Shown here piece after piece: positions 9,887-19,572 of a DNA stretch of 64,000 nt (within the stretch, counting starts at the first letter, position 1; each line of letters begins with the position of its first letter). The notes under the pieces are model-generated. The model was given only the letters and a program-made list of their open reading frames with translations, had not been told where the DNA came from and did no database searches. Location of the stretch: NCBI RefSeq assembly GCF_009848685.1, contig NZ_WXTX01000008.1:158939-222938 (forward strand). Direction: 5' to 3'. A program made the translations under genes and the position numbers. This DNA is from Andreprevotia sp. IGB-42. Its GTDB lineage: Bacteria > Pseudomonadota > Gammaproteobacteria > Burkholderiales > Chitinibacteraceae.

Positions 9887-11956
9887 ATGATGCAATTCAA
9901 TCGATTTACGCTGGCTGCATTGCCAGCGGCCGTACTGGCCATGAGCGCCTATGCCGCCCCGGCATGGCAGGAAGGCCAGACCTATACCGCAGGCACAGTA
10001 GTCAGCTACGCGGGTCATGACTACAAGGCACTGGTTACCCACACTGCCTATGTCGGCGCTGGCTGGACTCCGTCCAACACCCCGACACTGTGGGCCGATC
10101 AGGGTGTCAGCACCGGTACGCCGACAGCTGTTCCGACAGTTGCCCCGACCGTAGCTCCGACGGCCAAGCCTAGCGTTGTACCGACCGTTGCACCGACTAC
10201 CAAGCCGAGCGCTGTTCCGACAGCCAGCCCGACTGCTGCCCCGACAGCAACACCGGTACCGGGCACCAGCTGTTACCAGGCATGGAACAGCAGCACTGCC
10301 TACAACGGCGGCGCACAAGTGACCTACAACGGCCGCAACTACTCCGCCAAATGGTGGACACAGGGCAATATCCCGTCGTCGAGCACTGGGGATGGCCAGC
10401 CATGGACCGATCTGGGTGCATGCGGTGGCTCCACACCGACAGCGACCCCGGTTCCGGGCCCGACAGCAACGCCGAAGCCGACAGCCACGCCGGTACCAGG
10501 CCCGACAGCAACACCGGTACCAGGCCCGACAGCTACACCGAAGCCGACTGTCAACCCGACCGCTACACCGGTTCCGGGCCCGACAGCCACTCCGGTGCCG
10601 TCGACCGGCAGCAAGGAAGTGGGTTCGTACTTCGCACAGTGGGGCGTTTATGGCCGCGCGTTCGAAGTGGCTGACTTCGTCAACAACGGTTCTGCCGCCA
10701 AGATGACCTATGTCAACTACGCATTCGGCAACATCTACCAGAAGAACGGTGGCTACGAATGCGGCGCCGGCATCGACAAGCTCGAATCGGGCGCCAGCAC
10801 ACCGAAGGCACCGGATGCCGGTACCGGCGGCGATGCATGGGCAGACTACGGCCGCACCCCGGCCCGCCTGGTCGACCCGAGCAAGCCGTACACTTGGGAT
10901 TCCCCGCTGGCTGGTAACTTCGGCGAACTGAAGGCACTGAAGGGCAAGTTCCCTAACCTGAAGATCTTCATCTCGCTGGGCGGCTGGACATGGTCCAAGT
11001 GGTTCTCGGCTGCTTCGCAAACCGATGCACTGCGCAAGCAACTGGTGTCGTCGTGCCTGAACATCTACATCAAGGGTAACCTGCCTGCATACAGCGGCCG
11101 TGGCGGCGCTGGTACATTGGCTGGCGTATTCGACGGTGTGGACATCGACTGGGAATTCCCGGGCGGTGGCGGTCAGCCATATAACACCCTGTCGCCTGCC
11201 GACAAGCAGAACTTCACCTTGCTGATGAAGGAATTCCGTGAACAGCTCGACGTTCTGGGCGCAGCCAATGGCAACAAGCATTACCTGTTGACCACCGCGC
11301 TGTCTGCCGGCAAGGACAAGATCGAGAACACAGAGCCTGCCAAGTACGGTCAGTACATGGACTTCGTCAACCTGATGACGTATGACTTCCACGGCGGTTG
11401 GGAATACACCAGCACCAGCTACATGGATGCTGCTGGCGAGAACAACGCCAACCCGCTGGCGAAGACAGACTTCCACTCCAACCTGTATGCAGATCCGGCC
11501 AGCCCGAACTACCTGGATCCGAAGACAGGCGAGCGTGGCGTTGCGTCGTACTACAACACCGATGATGCTGTGAAGAACCTTGTTGCTGCCGGCCTGCCTG
11601 CCAACAAGATCATCCTGGGCGTGCCGTTCTACGGCCGTGGCTGGAGTGGTGTACCGAACGTGAATAACGGCCTGTATCAGACCGCGACCACACCGGCACA
11701 CGGCACCTACGAAAACGGCATCGAGGACTTCAAGGTACTGAAGAACGCAGCCGGCACGATCTACGTCCACCCGGTGACCAAGCAGTCGTGGAAGTTCGAC
11801 GGTTCGACCTTCTGGTCGTACGACACGCCTGATGTCATCCAGACCAAGATCAACTACACGAAGGCCAATGGTCTGGGCGGTATGTTCAGCTGGTCGCTCG
11901 ATGGTGATGACAGCAGCGCAACACTGATGAACGCACTGAGCAAGATTCGCCAGTAA
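9887..11956 (+). CDS. Secreted modular GH18 chitinase with two CBM5/12 domains
   Basis: A 689-residue extracellular enzyme hydrolysing beta-1,4 linkages in chitin. The order is: signal peptide (residues 1-24, cleavage after AYA), a CBM5/12 chitin-binding module (about 25-72, PAWQEGQTYTAGTVVSY), a Pro/Thr/Val linker, a second CBM5/12 (about 127-175, CYQAWNSSTAYNGGAQVTY), a second Pro/Thr linker with repeats, and the GH18 catalytic barrel (about 243-689). The catalytic DxxDxDxE motif is intact as DGVDIDWE near residue 416. MMQF at 9887 is preceded by CGGAGA. A strong terminator follows. Multidomain chitinases like this are classic type II secretion substrates, so the Gsp-like locus at 26-35 kb could export it; this is inference. 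Confidence 0.96.
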   Translation: MMQFNRFTLAALPAAVLAMSAYAAPAWQEGQTYTAGTVVSYAGHDYKALVTHTAYVGAGWTPSNTPTLWADQGVSTGTPTAVPTVAPTVAPTAKPSVVPTVAPTTKPSAVPTASPTAAPTATPVPGTSCYQAWNSSTAYNGGAQVTYNGRNYSAKWWTQGNIPSSSTGDGQPWTDLGACGGSTPTATPVPGPTATPKPTATPVPGPTATPVPGPTATPKPTVNPTATPVPGPTATPVPSTGSKEVGSYFAQWGVYGRAFEVADFVNNGSAAKMTYVNYAFGNIYQKNGGYECGAGIDKLESGASTPKAPDAGTGGDAWADYGRTPARLVDPSKPYTWDSPLAGNFGELKALKGKFPNLKIFISLGGWTWSKWFSAASQTDALRKQLVSSCLNIYIKGNLPAYSGRGGAGTLAGVFDGVDIDWEFPGGGGQPYNTLSPADKQNFTLLMKEFREQLDVLGAANGNKHYLLTTALSAGKDKIENTEPAKYGQYMDFVNLMTYDFHGGWEYTSTSYMDAAGENNANPLAKTDFHSNLYADPASPNYLDPKTGERGVASYYNTDDAVKNLVAAGLPANKIILGVPFYGRGWSGVPNVNNGLYQTATTPAHGTYENGIEDFKVLKNAAGTIYVHPVTKQSWKFDGSTFWSYDTPDVIQTKINYTKANGLGGMFSWSLDGDDSSATLMNALSKIRQ
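10433..10600 (+). repeat. In-frame tandem repeats encoding the Pro/Thr linker
   Basis: Four near-identical copies of a 20-odd-bp unit containing CCGGTNCCRGGCCCGACAGC encode VPGPTAT segments of the chitinase linker. Copy number can be expected to vary between strains by slippage without breaking the frame. Confidence 0.75.
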
Positions 11957-11993
11957 TCAGTTGTCTCGCACGCTGTAGTACACAGCAGCAATG

Positions 11994-12024
11994 AAGCCCT
12001 CCCGGTTCGCCGGGAGGGCTTTTT
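11994..12024 (+). terminator. Intrinsic terminator of the chitinase gene
   Basis: A 12-bp stem AAGCCCTCCCGG with stable TTCG tetraloop and a T5 tail lies 38 bases after the chitinase stop codon. Confidence 0.93.
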
Positions 12025-12054
12025 CATGTGTGCTGCAGCAGGTGAGGGTAGTGC

Positions 12055-13068
12055 TCAGCTGGCGCGGTAGTCGCCAAACTGCACGGCGGGGTCGAACACG
12101 CGCTGCCCATCCGCCCAATCGGCCAGGCCAAGGATCTTTTCCCCCAGGGGCGACAGCTGCGCGCGCGGGTAGCGCGTTTGCTCCCAGCCGCGCGGATCAC
12201 CGGGGAAGGCATAGCCGCGCGCGGGCTCGCGCTTGTACCAGCTGCCCACGCGCCAGTCGCGCAGCTCGCTGTTGGCCTCGTCGGCCGGGGTGAAGGCGAT
12301 GTACTGCGCCAGGCGTACCTGGTCGGTAGAGGTATTGGGCTTGATGCCATGCGCCAGCAGACTGTTGAAGATCAGCAGCTCGCCAGCCTTCATCGGGATG
12401 AAGCGCGGTTGCCATGGTACGGTGGCCAGATCCGGCTGCCACGGGTTGCGGTCGGCCGGGGCGGTTTCGCGCCATGCCTGCAGGTTTTCGAACAGCTCGG
12501 GTATGCACTGGAAGCCGCCACCCTCTTCGGTGGTATCGGAGAGCGCCAGCACCCCCTGCACATTGACCGGCAGCGGCGTGAGCGTGGTATCGGCATCCCA
12601 GTGGATGAAGCCGCCAAAGCGGCGCTGGCCGTTGTTGGGCGGGTTGAGGTTGGCGCGGTCTATGGTCACCCACAGGTCTTCGCGATCCCAGATATCCACG
12701 AACGCATCGTAGATGCGCGGCGTTTGCCGGTTATCCCACAGCGCCTGGTTCTGGTAGGCCTCGACCATGCCGGAGCCATTGAGCTCTTTCATTTCGTTCT
12801 CGCGCAGTTGCGGGCGGCTCCAGCTTTGCGGGTCATGTTGATCCAGTTCCTGGAAGTCCCACAGGAAATCGGTGGTGCGCCTGAGTTGCGCTGCACTGAT
12901 CGCATCCTTGACGATCACATAACCGTAGCGCTGCCAGTGGGCAAAGTCGGCCTCGCTCAGCACGCGCAGCGGCAATTGCTTGGTCAGTTCGTGCAGCTGC
13001 TGTTGCTCGATATAGGCAACGGAAGGGTTGCCCGGGCGGGCGTCGCCATAGTTGTAGCGGTCGTTCAT
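12055..13068 (-). CDS. PhyH (phytanoyl-CoA dioxygenase) family protein
   Basis: A 337-residue Fe(II)/2-oxoglutarate oxygenase of the phytanoyl-CoA dioxygenase superfamily. The metal triad is recognisable: HWDAD gives the HxD pair near residue 155 and LLAHGIKP the distal His, followed by an Arg (QVRLAQY) that would bind 2-oxoglutarate. Start at 13068 (MNDRYNYGD) is chosen from GGAG 9 bases upstream; 60 further codons are open but lack a ribosome site. It is divergent to an AraC-type activator 160 bp away, an arrangement that suggests substrate-inducible expression. The hydroxylated substrate is unknown; many bacterial members act on small metabolites rather than phytanoyl-CoA. Confidence 0.85.
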   Translation of the reverse strand: MNDRYNYGDARPGNPSVAYIEQQQLHELTKQLPLRVLSEADFAHWQRYGYVIVKDAISAAQLRRTTDFLWDFQELDQHDPQSWSRPQLRENEMKELNGSGMVEAYQNQALWDNRQTPRIYDAFVDIWDREDLWVTIDRANLNPPNNGQRRFGGFIHWDADTTLTPLPVNVQGVLALSDTTEEGGGFQCIPELFENLQAWRETAPADRNPWQPDLATVPWQPRFIPMKAGELLIFNSLLAHGIKPNTSTDQVRLAQYIAFTPADEANSELRDWRVGSWYKREPARGYAFPGDPRGWEQTRYPRAQLSPLGEKILGLADWADGQRVFDPAVQFGDYRAS

Positions 13069-13227
13069 GTGTCTGCTCCGGTATGCGCCTGTGCCGTATT
13101 GCGGTGGCAGGCTGGCTGTGTGTTCGGGATGTGCAGCCATTGTGCTGACCGGACAGCAGCCGGATATCGCCGACAATGATGTTGATTGATACGATACTGA
13201 CGTTATGAAGAGGCTTGAGGGTGAGCA

Positions 13228-14082
13228 ATGCGGCCGCAGTTTGAACATGTCACCGTGCCGGGTGGCGCATCATGGGCGCTGCTATGGCGTGAGCTGCCGG
13301 TGCTGCCGTTTGAATGGCACTACCACCCCGAGTACGAGCTGACCTTTACCGTGAATGCGCGTGGCCAGCGTTACGTTGGCGATCACTTTGCCGATTTCGA
13401 CGATGGTGATCTGGTGTTGGTCGGCCCCAACCTGCCACACACCTGGTCATCCAATACCCCGCTGGACGGCAGCCGCCCCATGCTGGCGGTGGTAGTTTGG
13501 TTTACCCGGGCATGGGTGGATAAGTTGGTAGACGGCATGCCGGAGCTGCAGCCGCTGCGCCTGCTGGCCAGCCACGCCGCGCAGGGGCTGGCGTTCTCGC
13601 CGGCGGTGGCGGCGCGTGTGCGGCCGCTATTGCTGTCGCTGAATGAACTCAGCGCCGCGCGCCGCATCCCGGTGCTGCTGGATGCCTTGCTGCAGCTCTC
13701 TGCAGATAGCCACGCACAAACGCTGGCCGCATTGGCCGCTACCCCTGCACAAGACAGCAGCCGGGACAGGCTGGCCCGCATCCTGGAGCGTCTGCACAGC
13801 CACTTTGCCGAGCCGCTCAGCGTAGCTGCACTGGCTGGCCACGCGGCATTGTCGGTCGGCGCGTTTCACCGTTTCTTCAAGCGGCATACCGGCAAAACGG
13901 TACTGGAATACCAGGCCCAGCTACGCATCGGCCATGCTTGCCAATTGCTGATCCAGACCGCCAAGCCAGTGGGGGTGATTGCGAGCGAAGCGGGCTGGAA
14001 CAACCTTGCGCACTTCAACCGGCAATTCCTGGCCGCCAAGGGCATCACGCCCAAGGCATTCAGGGCGCAATACACGCGTTAG
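13228..14082 (+). CDS. AraC family transcriptional regulator with N-terminal cupin
   Basis: A 284-residue regulator. Residues 1-110 form a cupin-like sensor (FEWHYHPEYEL carries the typical His cluster). Residues about 180-284 form the double helix-turn-helix AraC domain, ending in the family signature region SEAGWNNLAHFNRQFLAAKG followed by TPKAFR. The ATG at 13228 follows GAGGGTGAGCA. It is divergent to the PhyH gene and is the likely activator of it. The following gene is convergent, so this gene is monocistronic. Confidence 0.9.
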   Translation: MRPQFEHVTVPGGASWALLWRELPVLPFEWHYHPEYELTFTVNARGQRYVGDHFADFDDGDLVLVGPNLPHTWSSNTPLDGSRPMLAVVVWFTRAWVDKLVDGMPELQPLRLLASHAAQGLAFSPAVAARVRPLLLSLNELSAARRIPVLLDALLQLSADSHAQTLAALAATPAQDSSRDRLARILERLHSHFAEPLSVAALAGHAALSVGAFHRFFKRHTGKTVLEYQAQLRIGHACQLLIQTAKPVGVIASEAGWNNLAHFNRQFLAAKGITPKAFRAQYTR

Positions 14083-14156
14083 CCTGTTTTGATTGGCAGG
14101 GGATATCGCTGCAGATCGTTCATCCTTATTTGGTGGCGTGGTATGCCAGTTTGAAT

Positions 14157-14579
14157 CTAGCGTGGGTGATCGATGCGGATACGCTGGCGCCAGCGCCGCC
14201 ACAAACCGGCCAGGCTGCCGTTGTAATACCACAGCAATCCGCACAAGCAATACAGCGAGAGCGAAGCGGGAAAGTTGGCTGCGCGCATCCAGATCAGCGC
14301 CTGCGGGTCCTGATAGTGCCAGTAGATGGCGTAGCAGCCATCCACGGTGAACCAGGTGGCAAACAGCATCACCGGCCACCAGCGCCAGCGGCGCGCCACG
14401 ATCACCCGCAAGCTCCACGGCGCGGTAAGGTAGGCCAGCAGCGCCATGATGAAGCTGATGGGGATATCCCAGTCCGGCGATGGGGTGCAGATCGAGCCGG
14501 CGATCAGCAAGCCGATGCCGATTGACAGCGTGATCAGTTTCCATGGGCGGCGATATTCGTTAATGAGCGTGCGTGTCAT
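14157..14579 (-). CDS. Small four-helix membrane protein, unknown
   Basis: 140 residues with four hydrophobic segments (about 16-32, 38-62, 68-88 and 100-122) and a basic C-terminal tail (RRWRQRIRIDHPR). I do not recognise a family motif. It may be a TspO-like or DUF membrane protein; aromatic residues are abundant (WYYNG, CYAIYWHY). No clear Shine-Dalgarno sequence precedes the ATG at 14579. It is convergent with the AraC gene and divergent to the DUF3300 gene. Confidence 0.6.
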   Translation of the reverse strand: MTRTLINEYRRPWKLITLSIGIGLLIAGSICTPSPDWDIPISFIMALLAYLTAPWSLRVIVARRWRWWPVMLFATWFTVDGCYAIYWHYQDPQALIWMRAANFPASLSLYCLCGLLWYYNGSLAGLWRRWRQRIRIDHPR

Positions 14580-14710
14580 GGCTTGTTGCCGGTCAGTGGT
14601 CGCTATGGGGGGACGCTACAGAATCATGCGCCCGGAATATCTATCCTTGACTCGGATGGCCCGATTGCCTACCTTAAGATTACCTTGCTGTGCTCGTATG
14701 GAGAGGCTCG

Positions 14711-15940
14711 ATGTCCCGGATGTCCCGTTTGTATACTCTGTTTGGCACCCTGCTGGTCGCCTTGTGTGGCTGGCTGTACATGCCGGTTGCCATGGCCGCA
14801 GATGAGGCGGGTACCCAATCCTTCAAGACCGAAGAGATCGAAGCGCTGGTTGCGCCCATCGCGCTCTATCCGGATGCGTTGATTGCCCAGGTACTGATGG
14901 CTGCGACGTACCCGCTGGAGGTAGTGGAGGCCGCACGCTGGACCAAGGCAAACCCCAACATCAAGGACAAGGCGCTGGAAGATGCCATGCAGAAGCAGGG
15001 TTGGGATGCCAGCGTGAAATCGCTGGCGGCGTTTCCGCAAGTGCTGACGATGATGAACGAAAAGCTGGACTGGACACAAAAGCTGGGTGACGCATTCCTC
15101 GCGCAGCAGAAAGACGTGCTCGATGCGGTGCAGGTATTGCGGGCCAAGGCCAAGGCCGAAGGCAATCTCAAATCGAGCAAGGAACAGGTGGTGAGCGAGG
15201 TGGTGGAGAGCGGCACCACGGTCATCAAGGTCGAGCCGGCCGATCCACAGGTGGTCTATGTGCCCACCTACAACCCGACCGTGGTGTACGGCACCTGGCC
15301 CTATCCCTATTACTCGCCGTATTACTACTACCCGCCAGGCTATGTGGCCGGGGCGGCCATTTCCTTCGGTGTCGGCCTGGCCATCGGCTCCGCATTGTGG
15401 GGCAACTGCAATTGGGGCGGTGGCAACGTCAACATCAACGTCAATCGCTACAACAATTTCAACCGCACCAATATCTCCAACGGCAACTGGAACCACAACG
15501 TGGACCACCGCAAAGGAGTGCAGTACCGCGACTCTGCCTCCCGCGAGCGTTACGGGCGTGATGCTTCCCGGAACACCGCCGCATCGCGCGATGCGTTCCG
15601 TGGCCGTGCCGAGCAAGGTCGCAGCGATATTGCCGGCGGTGCAGCCAAGGATTTCAAGGGCGGCGCAGCAGGTTCGCGTGATGGTAGTGGGCGTGATGGT
15701 GCCGGCCGGCATGATGCGGCTGGTAAAGCGGGCGGGCGGTCGAACCAGCTCGGTAACACACGTCCGGATCGTTCGGGCAATGCACTGCAGGGTATGGATA
15801 ACGCGGGGAGAACGCGCGATATGAGTTCGCGCGGGGCCAGCAGCCGCAACGCTGCAGCCACTCATCGCAGCAGTGCCGCACCACGCGCCCGCAGTGGTGG
15901 CGGTGGTCACACCCGCAGCGCACCGTCACGCCGGCGCTGA
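14711..15940 (+). CDS. DUF3300 secreted protein
   Basis: A 409-residue exported protein with a signal peptide of about 30 residues ending VAMAADEA. The DUF3300 domain covers residues about 40-200, with the blocks LVAPIALYPDALIAQVLMA and PQVVYVPTYNPTVVYGTWP. It continues with a Tyr/Pro-rich stretch (YPYPYYSPYYYYPPGY) and a glycine-rich hydrophobic segment. The long Asn-, Arg-, Ser- and Gly-rich tail is of low complexity and probably disordered. ATG at 14711 is preferred over 14690 because GGAGAGG lies just upstream. It is followed 35 bases later by a DUF2950 gene, its usual partner, so the two are likely co-transcribed. Function unknown; a cell-envelope role is likely. Confidence 0.85.
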   Translation: MSRMSRLYTLFGTLLVALCGWLYMPVAMAADEAGTQSFKTEEIEALVAPIALYPDALIAQVLMAATYPLEVVEAARWTKANPNIKDKALEDAMQKQGWDASVKSLAAFPQVLTMMNEKLDWTQKLGDAFLAQQKDVLDAVQVLRAKAKAEGNLKSSKEQVVSEVVESGTTVIKVEPADPQVVYVPTYNPTVVYGTWPYPYYSPYYYYPPGYVAGAAISFGVGLAIGSALWGNCNWGGGNVNINVNRYNNFNRTNISNGNWNHNVDHRKGVQYRDSASRERYGRDASRNTAASRDAFRGRAEQGRSDIAGGAAKDFKGGAAGSRDGSGRDGAGRHDAAGKAGGRSNQLGNTRPDRSGNALQGMDNAGRTRDMSSRGASSRNAAATHRSSAAPRARSGGGGHTRSAPSRRR

Positions 15941-15975
15941 TACGCGCCCAACCTTTGAACCACGAGGATGCATAG

Positions 15976-16914
15976 ATGGTCTCCCCGCATAAGCTGACAG
16001 GGCAAGGGTTGCTGGTGCTGGCGCTGTTGTTGCCCGCCGCTACGCCCATGGCATACGCTGCCGTACAGACATTCGCAACACCCGAAGCCGCCAGTGAAGC
16101 CTTGGTTGACGCATTCAGAACCGGCAACGCCAAGGCCTTGAAGCAGTTGTTCGGCCCGCAGCAGGCCTCGCTGCTGGATAGTGGCGATCCGGTGGCAGAC
16201 CGCTTGGCATCCGAGCGTTTTGTTGCCGCGTGGGAGGCGGGACATACTGTGGCGGTCGATGCATCCGGCAAGCGCGCCACGCTGGAAGTCGGCAACGAGG
16301 GCTGGCCTTTCCCCGCACCCGTCGTCAAGACCGGCAAGACATGGCGTTTTGACGGCAAGGCCGGTGTCGAGGAGCTGGCCAATCGCCGCATTGGCCAGAA
16401 TGAGCTCTCCGCTATCGAGGCCGCGCGCGCGTATGTGGATGCGCAGAACGACTACTACCTGCAAAACCCGCAGCGCGATGCACTGTTTGCCTATGCGCAG
16501 CGCCTGAGCAGCTCACCGGACGAGCGCGATGGCCTTTACTGGCCAACCGCGGAGGGAGAAAACCCCAGCCCGCTGGGACCGCTGTTTGCGGCGGCGCGCA
16601 GTGAGGGCTACAAGTTCGACGCGAGAAGCGCCCCCATTCCCTACCACGGCTATTACTACCGCGTGCTGACCGCACAGGGCCCCAATGCCAAGGGCGGCGC
16701 CTACGATTATCTGGTGCGCGGCAAGATGCTGGGCGGCTTTGCCTTGATTGCCTACCCGGCCCGCTGGGGCAGCTCGGGGGTGATGAGTTTTGTCGTCAAT
16801 CATGAGGGCACCGTTTACCAGAAGAACCTGGGGGCGAAAACCACTGCCGAGGCTGTACGCATCAACCGTTTCGATCCGGGGCCGGGCTGGACCGCGGTAC
16901 CGGATCAGCCTTGA
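15976..16914 (+). CDS. DUF2950 exported protein
   Basis: A 312-residue protein with a Sec signal peptide (hydrophobic LLVLALLLPAATPMAYA) and a DUF2950 body. Recognisable elements are FATPEAASEALVDAFRTGN, IEAARAYVDAQNDYY and YHGYYYRVLTAQG. It is the downstream partner of the DUF3300 gene in a two-gene operon that ends at a terminator. The conserved pairing suggests the two exported proteins work together in the periplasm, but no activity is known to me. Confidence 0.85.
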   Translation: MVSPHKLTGQGLLVLALLLPAATPMAYAAVQTFATPEAASEALVDAFRTGNAKALKQLFGPQQASLLDSGDPVADRLASERFVAAWEAGHTVAVDASGKRATLEVGNEGWPFPAPVVKTGKTWRFDGKAGVEELANRRIGQNELSAIEAARAYVDAQNDYYLQNPQRDALFAYAQRLSSSPDERDGLYWPTAEGENPSPLGPLFAAARSEGYKFDARSAPIPYHGYYYRVLTAQGPNAKGGAYDYLVRGKMLGGFALIAYPARWGSSGVMSFVVNHEGTVYQKNLGAKTTAEAVRINRFDPGPGWTAVPDQP

Positions 16915-16937
16915 GTGTTGCGTGGCGTTCTGAACGG

Positions 16938-16963
16938 AAAAAGCCGGCAATTGCCGGCTTTTT
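16938..16963. terminator. Bidirectional intrinsic terminator
   Basis: A perfect 26-bp palindrome, AAAAAGCCGGCAA and its complement, lies between the convergent DUF2950 and aroA genes and has A and T tracts on both sides. Confidence 0.9.
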
Positions 16964-17033
16964 CGTAGCGAGCAGCAGGTTGTGGCTGGCTCACTGGTCA
17001 GCCAGCAGGGAGGGCTGGCCGGCAACGGCGGTG

Positions 17034-18329
17034 TTACTGGCTGATACGCGCCAGCTCATCGAAATAGGTCGGGAAGGTCTTGGCGGTGCAGCCCGGATCG
17101 AGAATGCGTACCGATGTGGCCAGTGACACCAGCGAGAAGCACATCGCCATGCGGTGGTCGTCGTAGGTGCCGATTTCCGCATTGGCGATGAAGGCGGCCG
17201 GCGGGGTGACAACCAGGTAATCCTGGCCTTCTTCCACGGTGGCGCCCACCTTGCGCAGCTCGGTGGCCATGGCGCTCAGGCGGTCGGTTTCCTTCACGCG
17301 CCAGCTTTCGATATTGCGCAGCGTGGTGGTGCCCTCGGCAAACAGTGCAGCCACGGCGATGGTCATGGCGGCGTCGGGGATATGGTTGAAGTCCATATCG
17401 ATGGCCTTGAGCTTGCCCGCTGCCGGCATGCTGGCGGAAATCCAGTTGTCGCCGCGCTCGATCACCGCACCCATCGCTTCCAATGCTTCGGCAAAGCGCA
17501 CGTCACCCTGGATGCTTTGCTTGCCCACGCCGGTGACCTTCACCGGATTGGCTGCCGTGGCACCGATTGCGCCGGCGGCAAGGAAGTACGAAGCGGATGA
17601 TGCATCGCCTTCGACGAAGATCTCGCCCGGGCTGGTATAGGTCTGGCCACCGGGAATCACGAATTCATTCCAGCCGTTGCGGGTGACCTGAATGCCGAAG
17701 CGCGCCAGCAGATTGAGGGTGATTTCGATATACGGCTTGGAGATCAGCTCGCCGATCACTTCCACGGTGAAGTCGCGGCCGGTCAATGGGAGCGTCATCA
17801 ACAGGCCGGTAAGGAACTGGCTGGATACATTGCCCTTTACCGCCACGCGGTTGCCGGCAATCTGCCCGGGCTTGATCTGTAGCGGCGGGTAGCCTTCGGC
17901 ACCCAGGTAATCGATCTGCGCGCCGGCCTGGCGCAGTGCGTCGACCAGATCGCCAATGGGGCGCTCGTGCATGCGCGCCACGCCGGATAGCTTGTAGCGG
18001 CCACCGGCCAGTGCCAGCGCTGCGGTCAGCGGGCGGAACGCGGTGCCGGCGTTGCCGAGGAACAGGTCGGCATCCTTCACCGGGAAATCGCCGCCGCAAC
18101 CTTGGATGCGGAAATCGCGGCTGTCTCCCTGTTGTTCCCACTGCACGCCCAGCGCGGCCAGCGCTTCGAGCATGCGTTGGGTATCGTCGGAGGCCAGCAG
18201 GCCCTTCACCAGCGTTTCGCCGCTGCTCAGTGCGGCCAGCAGCAAGGTGCGGTTGGAAATGCTCTTGGAGCCAGGCAGATCCACAGTGCCGGCAACGCGG
18301 GAAATCGGGGAAAGGTCGAGGAACGCCAT
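17034..18329 (-). CDS. aroA: 3-phosphoshikimate 1-carboxyvinyltransferase (EPSP synthase)
   Basis: A 431-residue cytoplasmic enzyme that joins phosphoenolpyruvate and shikimate-3-phosphate, the sixth step of the shikimate pathway. Both family signatures are visible: [17 protein letters not shown] near residue 19 and [18 protein letters not shown] near residue 92, with the late [18 protein letters not shown]. Length is standard. It follows waaF by 10 bases and is probably co-transcribed with it. The glyphosate-contact region (GNAGTAFRP, corresponding to the GNAGTAMRP of E. coli) is of the ordinary sensitive type with Gly and Pro in place. Confidence 0.97.
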   Translation of the reverse strand: MAFLDLSPISRVAGTVDLPGSKSISNRTLLLAALSSGETLVKGLLASDDTQRMLEALAALGVQWEQQGDSRDFRIQGCGGDFPVKDADLFLGNAGTAFRPLTAALALAGGRYKLSGVARMHERPIGDLVDALRQAGAQIDYLGAEGYPPLQIKPGQIAGNRVAVKGNVSSQFLTGLLMTLPLTGRDFTVEVIGELISKPYIEITLNLLARFGIQVTRNGWNEFVIPGGQTYTSPGEIFVEGDASSASYFLAAGAIGATAANPVKVTGVGKQSIQGDVRFAEALEAMGAVIERGDNWISASMPAAGKLKAIDMDFNHIPDAAMTIAVAALFAEGTTTLRNIESWRVKETDRLSAMATELRKVGATVEEGQDYLVVTPPAAFIANAEIGTYDDHRMAMCFSLVSLATSVRILDPGCTAKTFPTYFDELARISQ

Positions 18330-18339
18330 GGCGGTGGTC

Positions 18340-19383
18340 TCAGCTTCTGGTCAGGTTGATGGGGTGGGGCCAGATATCGGCGCGCAACCGGGCAACGGCG
18401 GCGCCAACCAGATCCGGGCCCAGTTGGTTCAGGCAATTCATATGCCCGAGCGGACAGGTGCGCTCGAAACAGGGGCTGCAATCGAGATCGAGCGTGACGA
18501 TCTGTGCCTCTGCCGACAGCGGCGGCGTGAAGCCGGGGCTGCTGGAGCCATAAATGGCCACCAGTGGCACCCGCAATGCGGCGGCAACGTGCATCAGGCC
18601 GGAATCATTGCAGATGGCCACGCTGGCAAAGCTCATCAGGTCGATCGCCTCGGCCAGGCTGGTACGGCTGGCCAGATTGTGTACACCTGGGGCCAGTGCT
18701 TCGATCTCGTCGGCTATCTCCTTGTCCTTGCCGGAGCCGAATAGCCATACCTGCAGGCCGCGAGCCAGGCACTCGCGTGCAAACTCGGCAAAATGCCGCG
18801 CTGGCCAGCGCTTGGCCGGGCCGTACTCGGCACCGGGGCAACAGGCCACGATGGGGCGGGCAAGGTTAAGGTCCAGCCTGTTCAGCGTGGCTTGCCGCTC
18901 GGCGCCATCCACATGCAGCTGCGGAAACGGGATGGGCTGCGCCGGTGGCTCGTCGGGGGCTTCGGCCAGCGCGGCAAAGCGCTCGACCATTTTCGGCAGT
19001 GCAGCGGCGTCGAGCTTGCGCAGGTCGTTGACGAGGCCATGGCGCGCCTCGCCAGTCCAGCCGGTGCGGGTGGGGATGCCGGCAAAAAACGGGATCAGGG
19101 CCGACTTGAGCGAATTGGGCAGCAGGATGGCCTGATCGTAGCCACGTTTTTTCAGCTGGCGTGCCAAGCGCCAGCGCGCGCCCAGTTTCAGCTCGCCGTG
19201 GCCGAACGGGTTGTCGAATGATTCGCTGATCTCGGCCATGCGTGCATGCAGCGGGCGCGTCCATGCCGGCGCCAGTACATCGATCTGTACGCCGGGGTGC
19301 TGCGCCTTCAGCCGCGCATACAGCGGCTGGGCCATGATGGCGTCGCCCACCCAGGAGGGGGCGACTATCAGGATTTTTTTCAT
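18340..19383 (-). CDS. waaF: ADP-heptose:LPS heptosyltransferase II
   Basis: A 347-residue GT9 glycosyltransferase adding the second heptose to the lipopolysaccharide inner core at the cytoplasmic face of the inner membrane. Visible landmarks are the N-terminal [20 protein letters not shown], the sugar-nucleotide site region [21 protein letters not shown], and [31 protein letters not shown]. The C-terminal Cys pair ([13 protein letters not shown]) is typical of WaaF. It precedes aroA by 10 bases. The hairpin 14 bases upstream of its start may attenuate read-through from the zinc-finger gene. Confidence 0.95.
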   Translation of the reverse strand: MKKILIVAPSWVGDAIMAQPLYARLKAQHPGVQIDVLAPAWTRPLHARMAEISESFDNPFGHGELKLGARWRLARQLKKRGYDQAILLPNSLKSALIPFFAGIPTRTGWTGEARHGLVNDLRKLDAAALPKMVERFAALAEAPDEPPAQPIPFPQLHVDGAERQATLNRLDLNLARPIVACCPGAEYGPAKRWPARHFAEFARECLARGLQVWLFGSGKDKEIADEIEALAPGVHNLASRTSLAEAIDLMSFASVAICNDSGLMHVAAALRVPLVAIYGSSSPGFTPPLSAEAQIVTLDLDCSPCFERTCPLGHMNCLNQLGPDLVGAAVARLRADIWPHPINLTRS

Positions 19384-19396
19384 TCACTTCAACTGC

Positions 19397-19419
19397 AAAG
19401 CGGCGCAGTGCGCCGCTTT
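19397..19419 (-). other. Hairpin upstream of waaF
   Basis: An 11-bp perfect inverted repeat AAAGCGGCGCA / TGCGCCGCTTT with a one-base centre lies between the zinc-finger gene and waaF. It has only a T3 tail on the minus strand, so it is a weak terminator or an attenuator rather than a strong stop. Confidence 0.5.
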
Positions 19420-19572
19420 GGTCGTTACTTGCGGCTTGGCCTGCCACGGCCGGAGCGGCTAAAAAAATCAGTGCAACAGCGCTGGCAGGGTACCGGCCGG
19501 CGAGGTGCAGCCTGCGAAGTAGGCGAGGCCAAGCGACCCCGCGGCACAACGCAGCGATTTTTTATTGGCTGA

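Noticed and set aside
10433..10600. Short direct repeats considered as a CRISPR array
   Set aside because: They are in frame inside the chitinase gene and encode a Pro/Thr linker; no unique spacers of constant size.
9692..11770. Very long open frame on the minus strand opposite the chitinase
   Set aside because: It is low-complexity Arg/Cys/Gly sequence mirroring the chitinase codons; the plus strand encodes a full GH18 enzyme with intact motifs.
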